A program made the position numbers and the translations under genes. Under the pieces are notes generated by a model, which was not told where the DNA came from, ran no database searches, and worked only from the letters and a program-made list of their open reading frames with translations. DNA of 64,000 nucleotides from Cauispirillum nitrogeniifigens (lineage in GTDB: Bacteria; Pseudomonadota; Alphaproteobacteria; Rhodospirillales; Rhodospirillaceae), in NCBI RefSeq assembly GCF_049800675.1, contig NZ_JBLOOT010000004.1, positions 62,001 to 126,000 of the forward strand, read 5' to 3'. Shown piece by piece: positions 58,052-64,000 of the stretch; the first letter of the stretch is position 1; every line of letters starts with the position of its first letter.

Positions 58052-59108
58052 GGCGGTCGCTTTCGGCGCGCACGATCTCAAGGTCGCTGGCCACCATCTC
58101 CGACACCAGCTGGCGGAACGGAGTGGTGTGCTTCCAGCCGAGGACGCGGTGGGCCTTGGACGGGTCGCCGAGCAGCAGGTCGACCTCGGTGGGGCGGAAG
58201 TAGCGCGGGTCGATGCGCACCACCACCTTGCCCGACGCGGCATCGACGCCGGTTTCCTCGACCCCGGAGCCGCGCCAGTCGATGGTCCGGCCGACCTCGG
58301 CGAAGGCCAGTTCGACGAACTCGCGGACGCTGTGCGTCTCGCCGGTGGCCAGGACGTAGTCGTCGGGCTTGTCCTGCTGGACGATGCGCCACATGCCTTC
58401 CACGTAGTCCCGCGCATGGCCCCAGTCGCGCTTGGCGTCGAGGTTGCCGAGGTACAGGGTGTCCTGCATCCCCAGCTCGATGGCGGCCACGGCGCGGGTG
58501 ATCTTGCGGGTGACGAAGGTTTCGCCGCGGATGGGGCTTTCGTGGTTGAACAGGATGCCGTTGGAGGCGTGGATGCCATAAGCCTCGCGGTAGTTCACGG
58601 TGATCCAGTAGGCGTACAGCTTGGCCGCCGCGTAGGGGGAGCGCGGATAGAAGGGGGTGGTCTCCTTCTGCGGCGTCTCCTGGACCTTGCCGTAGAGTTC
58701 GGACGTCGAGGCTTGATAGAAGCGGACCTTGTCGTCCAGGCGCAGGATGCGGATGGCCTCCAGCAGGCGCAGGGTGCCGATGGCGTCGGCGTTGGCGGTG
58801 TACTCGGGCGTCTCGAAGGACACCTGGACGTGGCTCTGGGCGGCGAGGTTGTAGATCTCGTCGGGCTGCACCTCCTGCACCAGACGGATCAGGTTGGTGG
58901 CGTCGGTCAGGTCGCCGTAGTGCAGCTTGAAGGCCGGATCGCCATCGTGCGGATCGGTGTAGAGGTGATCCACCCGCGCCGTGTTGAACGACGAACTGCG
59001 GCGCTTCACACCGTGCACGCGATAGCCCTTGGCCAGCAGCAGTTCGGCCAGATAGGCGCCGTCCTGGCCGGTGATGCCTGTGATGAGGGCGGTCTTTTTG
59101 CCCGACAT
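58035..59108 (-). CDS. gmd: GDP-mannose 4,6-dehydratase
   Basis: A 357-residue enzyme. It has ALITGITGQDGAYLAELLL (NADP-binding), KRRSSSFNTARVDHLY, the catalytic STSELYGKVQETPQKE and the YPRSPYAAAKLYAYW region with Tyr/Lys. It makes GDP-4-keto-6-deoxymannose from GDP-mannose. GAGAGG precedes ATG 59108. It is the first gene of gmd-fcl. Size and motifs are standard. Confidence 0.97.
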   Translation of the reverse strand: MSGKKTALITGITGQDGAYLAELLLAKGYRVHGVKRRSSSFNTARVDHLYTDPHDGDPAFKLHYGDLTDATNLIRLVQEVQPDEIYNLAAQSHVQVSFETPEYTANADAIGTLRLLEAIRILRLDDKVRFYQASTSELYGKVQETPQKETTPFYPRSPYAAAKLYAYWITVNYREAYGIHASNGILFNHESPIRGETFVTRKITRAVAAIELGMQDTLYLGNLDAKRDWGHARDYVEGMWRIVQQDKPDDYVLATGETHSVREFVELAFAEVGRTIDWRGSGVEETGVDAASGKVVVRIDPRYFRPTEVDLLLGDPSKAHRVLGWKHTTPFRQLVSEMVASDLEIVRAESDRHDRDE

Positions 59109-59155
59109 GATGCCTCTCGTCCGTTGATTCGGCGGGATCCTATAGGCCCTGGCGC

Positions 59156-62100
59156 TTATTGCAAGGCCGCTTGGGCGGCGCCCAGGGGGGCGACGCGCGG
59201 GAACCGGATGCGGAAGACCGTGCCGCCGCCCGGCCCCGGCGGGTCCAGGGCCACGGTTCCGCCAAGCACGGCCGTCACCAGATTGAAGACGATGTGCAGG
59301 CCCAGGCCGCTGCCGCCCTGGCCGCGCCGGGTGGTGAAGAAGGGGTCGAAGATGCGGTCGCGGTGCTCCGCCGGGATGCCGCGCCCGTCGTCGGAAAAGC
59401 ACAGCTCCACGGTGTCCGGGGTGGGGCGGGTGACGGCGATGCGCAGGGTTCCGGCCTCGTCGGGGCCGTAGGCGTGGGTCAGGGCGTTGACCACCAGATT
59501 GGTGAGCACCTGCGACAAGGCACCGGGGTAGCCTTCGACCTCCAGGTCGGCGGGGCAGTCGGTGATCACCTGATGGCGGGTCTTGCGCAGCATGGGGCCG
59601 CAACTGACCAGCACTTCGTCGAGGTAGGCGCGCAAGTCGAAGGGGCGGCGCTCGCCGCTGGTCTGGTCGACGGCGACCTGCTTGAAGCCCTGGATGAGAT
59701 CGGCGGCGCGCTGGATGTTGCCCAGCATCAGCGTCGTCGTTTCCGCCGCCTGCCCGACGTAGCGGTCGAGGTCGGAGCGGCGGATGCCTTCCCCGGCCAG
59801 GGCGGCGCCCAGTTCCCGCGTGCGTTCGGCAAGGAAGGACGCGGCCGTCAGGGTGATGCCCACGGGGGTGTTGATCTCGTGCGCCACGCCGGCCACGAGC
59901 TGGCCCAGGGAGGCCATCTTCTCGGCCTGGATCAGGCTCTGCTGGGTGTCGGTCAGGGCGCGCAGGGCGTCCTCGGCGGCCTGGCGGGCCTTGATCAGTT
60001 CCGCCTCGCGCTGGCGTTCCTTGGTGACGTCGAGGAACACCTGCACCTGGCCGCCCTCGGGCATGAAGGTGCGGCGGACCTGGATGAAGCGGCCATCGTC
60101 GAGGGCGATGACGCCGCCTTCGGGGGTGCGCGCCGCCCGGTCGGCGAAGGACACCCCGGCCGCCGCCGAGCCCAGCAGCCGCATGGCGCGGTCGTTCCAC
60201 ACCAGGAGGCGGCCGTCCTCGTCGTAGGCGACCAGCCCGTCGCTCATGTTCTCCAGGGTGGCTTCCAGCAGGCGGGACTTCTCGGTGGCCTCGCGGGTGC
60301 GGTCGGCGACCTGCCGCTCCAGGGTGCGGTTCAGCGCCGTGAGGTCCTCGTAGAGGCGGGCGTTGTCCAGCGAGATGACCACCTGGGCGGCCAGCATGTT
60401 CAGCACCTGCACCCGCGTCGCCGTGAAGGTGCCGGCGGCGAGGTTGTTCTCCAGGTACAGGATGCCGCGCAGTTCCCCCTGGTGGATCAGCGGCAGGCAC
60501 AGGATGGAGCGGGGCCGCCGCCGCAGGACGTCGGGGTCGCTGGTGAACGGCCCCTCGTCGGCGGCGTCGCGCAGCACCACCGTCTCGCGGGTGCGGCTGA
60601 CGAGGTTGAAGACCGAGCGGGCGAACGGCGGCCCCGAGCCCACCGGCGCGTCGCCGTCGCCGACCGCCAGCCGGGTGCGCAGCAGCGCGAAGCGGTCGCC
60701 GCTGGTGCCGCCGTCGGCGGTCTCGCCCTCGGCCTCCAGGGCCCAGCCATCGGGGCCTTGCAGGAACAGCAGGCCGCGCTGGGCGCCGGCGGTGGCCAGG
60801 GTGATGCTCAGTAGCCGCTCCATCAGCGCCGGGCGCTGGATCTCGCCGGAGATGGCCTGGGTGGCCTTCATCACCGCCAGCAGGTCGATGCGCTGGCCCA
60901 TCGGACCGCCGCTGTCGGCCGCCGCGCCGGTGGGCGGGGCCAGGGCATCGGTCGCCAGGTCGGGGCGCTCGGCCTCCATGCGCCGGACCTTGGCCGCCGC
61001 CCCCCACAGGCGGTAGGCATGGTGCGCCTGGCGGCGGTAGGCATGGGCCATCATCGGCCGGCCCAGGGCGTCGTGGAAGTCCGCCGCCAGTTCGTGGAAC
61101 AGCGCCTGTTCGTGCTGGAACCCGGCCCCCTGCGCGGCGGCGATGGCCTGGTCGTACAGTTCCGACGCGCGCAGGCCCTGGCTGCTCAGGCGGGCCTCCA
61201 GGGCTTGCAGCATCAGCAGGCGGTGGCGGGCATTGGCCGGCCCCAGGGCGGCCCAGCGGCGGAACCGCCCCAGGGCCCGCCGCACCCCGCGCAGCCGCGC
61301 CCGCCGGGGCAGCCCGCGCCGGTGGGCGGCGGTCAGGGCGCCGTAGAAGGCGAACACCGCGCCGGTGGCGGTGCCGCGCACCAGGGCCAGATGGCGGCGG
61401 CCGACCTCGGCGGAGGCGGCGGCCTCCTCCCAGCGGCCGAACAGCACCGCCAGCATCAGCACCAGGGCGTGCGACTGCGTCAGCTTGAGCTGGCTGCGTC
61501 CTTCCTGCGGGCCGGCGCGCAGCAGGCCGGCGTCATGGGCCGCCGGGCCGAGGTCCAAGGGATCGTCCGGCTCCTCGGGGCTGGCCGGCTGTTCGAGGTT
61601 GCGCACCGCCCGCAGGACCAGCCGGGCCACCGGCAGGAAGGTCGGGTCGTCGGCGCGGCCGATGCCCTCGGCCTCCTGGCGCAGGGTCGGCAGGTCAATG
61701 CCGGCATAGAAACCGTATTGCAGGGCCGTGGTCGCGGCCAGGGCGGCGGTCTCCATGTCGCCCTGGTGCTCGCCGCGCCGCCGGCAGTCCTGGAGCCGCT
61801 GGTGCAGGGCGCGCAACGGCTCGTGCCAGTGGGCCCCCAGCGCGGTGGCGAGGTAGAGGGCGCGGGCGGCCAGCGGCGCGTCCTTGGCCACGCCCGGCGG
61901 CGGCAGCGCCGCCAGTGCCGCCTGCGCCGCCCGGCTGGCCGCCGCTTCCCGGCCCAGGGCCGACAGCAGCGAGGCATAGAGTGCCAGCGCGAAGGGGCGC
62001 AGGTCGGGGTCGCCCAGGGTATCGACCTGCCGCAGGATCTCCGTCACCACCAGGATCAGCAGATCCTGGCGCCCGGCGTAGACGGCGGTGCCAGCGGCGT

Positions 62101-64000
62101 TGAGGATGTGCAGCAGGGCGCGGCGGCGCGGCGCGTCGGCCGGCAGGGGGCGGGGCGTTCCGGCCGCGATGCTGCGCGCCAGGCGGTGCATCAAAGCCAG
62201 GGCCAGCAGCCGCGCCGCCGGCCCCGCGCGCTGCGGCAGGCGCAGCCCCAGGGCGGCGCAGCCGGCCAGGGCGGCGGCCACGGCGGCGGGGTTGTCGCCG
62301 GCCATGACGTGGCGCAGCACCCGCAGCTCCCACATGCGCGCCGCCTCCAACCCGTCGCGGGCCTGGGCGATGACGGCGCTGGCCATGGCCTCCATGGTTG
62401 CCATGTCGCCGACCACATAGGCCGCCTCGGCCGCCTCGTTGTGCAGATCCAGCGCCAGCGCCCGGTCGGTGGTCCAGGGATCGGCGGGGTCTCCCTCGCC
62501 GCCCACGTCGGGAGCATGCAGCGCGGCCATGCCCTCGCGCGCCAGCGCCAGGGCGGAGGCCGAGGCCGCCGTCGCCTTGGCCTTGCGGGCGGCGGCCAGG
62601 TTGAGAACGGCGATACGCCGCCGCAGCGCCGGGTCGCGGGCGTGGGCCAGGCCCCGGTTGAGCTGGTCGACGACCTCGAACAGGCGGTCGTCCAGGGCGT
62701 CGGGCGGCAGGGTGGCGAGCAGGCTGCGGCCGATGTTGAGGTGGCGCAACGCCCGCTCGCCGGCCGACAGCAGGATATAGGCCGCCTCGTGCACGCGCTC
62801 GTGCTGGAAGCGGAAGCGCGCTTCCCGCGCCGGCACGCCGCGCGGCGGGGCATTCTCGTCGCTCTGGCGGAAGTGGTGGTAGGCATCGCCCAGCGGCACC
62901 ACCAGCCCCTCGCGCAGGGCCTCCCACAACTGGGCCAGGGTGGCGGCCGGGCCGATGTCGTTGATGGTCGACAGGGTTTCAAGATCGAAGGTCGGGCCGA
63001 TGCAGGCCGCCCGTTGCAGCACACGCTGCGCCGTCGGCCCCATGTCGCGGATGCGCGCCACCATCAGGTCGACCACGTTGTCGGTGATGTCCAGGGCCTG
63101 CACCGCCTCCAGATCCCAGCCCCAGGCATTGGCCTCGGGGTCGTAGGCGATCAGGCCGCGATCATGCAGCGACACCAGGAAGCGGCTGAGGAACAGCGGG
63201 CTGCCGCGCGTCTTGTCCAGGCACGCCTGGGCCAGCGGCGCCACCGAGTCGGGCGTGGCGCCCAGGGCCTCGGCCAGCAGGGCCTTCACCGCCGGGGCGT
63301 CGAGCGGCGGCACCCCCAGGCGGGCGACCGGCAGGTCGCGGGCGCGCAGGCGCTCCAGGGTGAAGGGCAGGGGGTGGGCCCCCTCGACCTCGCCATCGAG
63401 CACCGTGCCGACGATCAGCAGGCCGCGCGGCGCCGCCCCCAGCAGGTATTCCAGCAGGTGCAGGCTGGAGCGGTCGGCCCAGTGCAGATCGTCGAGGAAC
63501 AGCACCAGCGGCTGGCCGTCGGCGTGGTGGCTCACCGCCGCCTGGATAAAGGCCAGGACGGCGCGGTTGAAGCGGTTCTCCGTCTCCACGGGGGGCAGCA
63601 CCGGCACCGGCGGCTGCGGCCCCAGCAGCACCTCCAGCTCCGGCACCAGATCGACCAGCACGGCGCCGTTGCCGCCCAGGGCGTGCTCCAGGCCGCTGCG
63701 CATGGCCGCCAGATCCTGCTCGCGCCCGCCCAGCAGGCCGCGCACCAGATGGGAGAAGGCGGCGGCGATGGCGGCATAGGGGGCGTTGCGGCGGAAGGCG
63801 TCGAAGGCTCCGGCGATGAACAGCCCGCCGGCGGCGACCAGCGGCCGGAAGGCCTGGCGCACCAGCGCGGTCTTGCCCGCTCCCGCCGGTCCGTTCACCA
63901 GCACCAGCGCCGCCTGCCCGCGCGCCCGCGCCAGATGCTCCTGAAGGGCGGCGACCTCGGCCTCGCGGCCGTACAGGCGGGGCGGCAGGCGGAACCGCTC
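59156..64000 (-). CDS. Giant AAA-GAF-PAS-histidine kinase sensor, N-terminus beyond the window
   Basis: The C-terminal 1614 residues of a very large signalling protein; the frame stays open to the right edge. Near the edge, ERFRLPPRLYGREAEVAAL followed by the P-loop NGPAGAGKT and Walker B LVLFLDDLHWAD form a STAND-type ATPase. A long helical TPR-like region (about 500 residues) follows. Then come a GAF domain (LATAGAQRGLLFLQ...LYLENNLAAGTFT), a PAS domain (ATLENMSDGLVAYDEDGRLLVWND), HisKA with AGVAHEINTPVG (His near base 59,885), and the ATPase (VVNALTHAY, FSDDGRGIP, GGSGLGLHIV). The family usually begins with a Ser/Thr kinase domain, which would lie to the right. It starts 47 bases from gmd, on the same strand. 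Confidence 0.9.
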   Translation of the reverse strand, partial: ERFRLPPRLYGREAEVAALQEHLARARGQAALVLVNGPAGAGKTALVRQAFRPLVAAGGLFIAGAFDAFRRNAPYAAIAAAFSHLVRGLLGGREQDLAAMRSGLEHALGGNGAVLVDLVPELEVLLGPQPPVPVLPPVETENRFNRAVLAFIQAAVSHHADGQPLVLFLDDLHWADRSSLHLLEYLLGAAPRGLLIVGTVLDGEVEGAHPLPFTLERLRARDLPVARLGVPPLDAPAVKALLAEALGATPDSVAPLAQACLDKTRGSPLFLSRFLVSLHDRGLIAYDPEANAWGWDLEAVQALDITDNVVDLMVARIRDMGPTAQRVLQRAACIGPTFDLETLSTINDIGPAATLAQLWEALREGLVVPLGDAYHHFRQSDENAPPRGVPAREARFRFQHERVHEAAYILLSAGERALRHLNIGRSLLATLPPDALDDRLFEVVDQLNRGLAHARDPALRRRIAVLNLAAARKAKATAASASALALAREGMAALHAPDVGGEGDPADPWTTDRALALDLHNEAAEAAYVVGDMATMEAMASAVIAQARDGLEAARMWELRVLRHVMAGDNPAAVAAALAGCAALGLRLPQRAGPAARLLALALMHRLARSIAAGTPRPLPADAPRRRALLHILNAAGTAVYAGRQDLLILVVTEILRQVDTLGDPDLRPFALALYASLLSALGREAAASRAAQAALAALPPPGVAKDAPLAARALYLATALGAHWHEPLRALHQRLQDCRRRGEHQGDMETAALAATTALQYGFYAGIDLPTLRQEAEGIGRADDPTFLPVARLVLRAVRNLEQPASPEEPDDPLDLGPAAHDAGLLRAGPQEGRSQLKLTQSHALVLMLAVLFGRWEEAAASAEVGRRHLALVRGTATGAVFAFYGALTAAHRRGLPRRARLRGVRRALGRFRRWAALGPANARHRLLMLQALEARLSSQGLRASELYDQAIAAAQGAGFQHEQALFHELAADFHDALGRPMMAHAYRRQAHHAYRLWGAAAKVRRMEAERPDLATDALAPPTGAAADSGGPMGQRIDLLAVMKATQAISGEIQRPALMERLLSITLATAGAQRGLLFLQGPDGWALEAEGETADGGTSGDRFALLRTRLAVGDGDAPVGSGPPFARSVFNLVSRTRETVVLRDAADEGPFTSDPDVLRRRPRSILCLPLIHQGELRGILYLENNLAAGTFTATRVQVLNMLAAQVVISLDNARLYEDLTALNRTLERQVADRTREATEKSRLLEATLENMSDGLVAYDEDGRLLVWNDRAMRLLGSAAAGVSFADRAARTPEGGVIALDDGRFIQVRRTFMPEGGQVQVFLDVTKERQREAELIKARQAAEDALRALTDTQQSLIQAEKMASLGQLVAGVAHEINTPVGITLTAASFLAERTRELGAALAGEGIRRSDLDRYVGQAAETTTLMLGNIQRAADLIQGFKQVAVDQTSGERRPFDLRAYLDEVLVSCGPMLRKTRHQVITDCPADLEVEGYPGALSQVLTNLVVNALTHAYGPDEAGTLRIAVTRPTPDTVELCFSDDGRGIPAEHRDRIFDPFFTTRRGQGGSGLGLHIVFNLVTAVLGGTVALDPPGPGGGTVFRIRFPRVAPLGAAQAALQ

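Overview
This 64 kb window is chromosomal DNA of very high GC content (my estimate by eye is about 70%) from an alphaproteobacterium, most likely a Rhodospirillales-type organism. That placement is inference. It rests on the cytochrome bc1 operon of Rieske, cytochrome b and separate c1, the MoxR/DUF58/DUF4159 block next to DUF1285-Nudix-DUF6111-CCA transferase, the short class I KARI in ilvB-ilvH-ilvC, and overall codon use. No rRNA, tRNA, CRISPR array or insertion sequence was recognised.

Layout. 1-3.4 kb: the end of a DUF4112 protein, a hybrid histidine kinase with an ethylene-receptor-like sensor, and a divergent DoxX/LysR pair. 3.4-21.3 kb: the most unusual region. On the minus strand lie a double-ABC type I exporter, an HlyD adaptor, a 1417-residue RTX protein carrying about 118 tandem VTTTEAP-type heptapeptides, and a fusion of pseudokinase, GT60-like glycosyltransferase and methyltransferase. 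On the plus strand lie a LuxR/AAA regulator, a TolC/NodT-type outer-membrane lipoprotein with a SPOR-like tail, a secreted protein of unknown function and a sulfotransferase. I infer one system: a secreted bacterial mucin-like protein with its own exporter and candidate glycosylation, methylation and sulfation enzymes.

21.3-28.5 kb: a hydrolase/MFS pair, a GcvA-type regulator with a thioesterase, and modABCD (molybdate uptake) with a ModE-like operator. 28.5-36.7 kb: branched-chain amino acid synthesis (leuA with a leucine-rich leader peptide, ilvB-ilvH-ilvC ending in an intrinsic terminator), with serB, a HicAB toxin-antitoxin pair and miaA between. 37-48.9 kb: a secreted helical protein, the four-gene MoxR operon, DUF1285-Nudix-DUF6111-CCA transferase, an SGNH hydrolase and trmL. 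49-53.4 kb: petABC with a terminator, threonine aldolase, and a 70-residue orphan with its own terminator. 53.8-64 kb: a diguanylate cyclase, a small orphan, GDP-mannose/GDP-fucose synthesis (manC, fcl, gmd) and the C-terminal 1614 residues of a giant kinase/AAA/histidine-kinase sensor that runs off the right edge.

The GDP-sugar genes could supply donors for surface glycans and possibly for the mucin-like protein, but nothing in the sequence proves that link. Functional names are from motifs and family memory; no database search was run.
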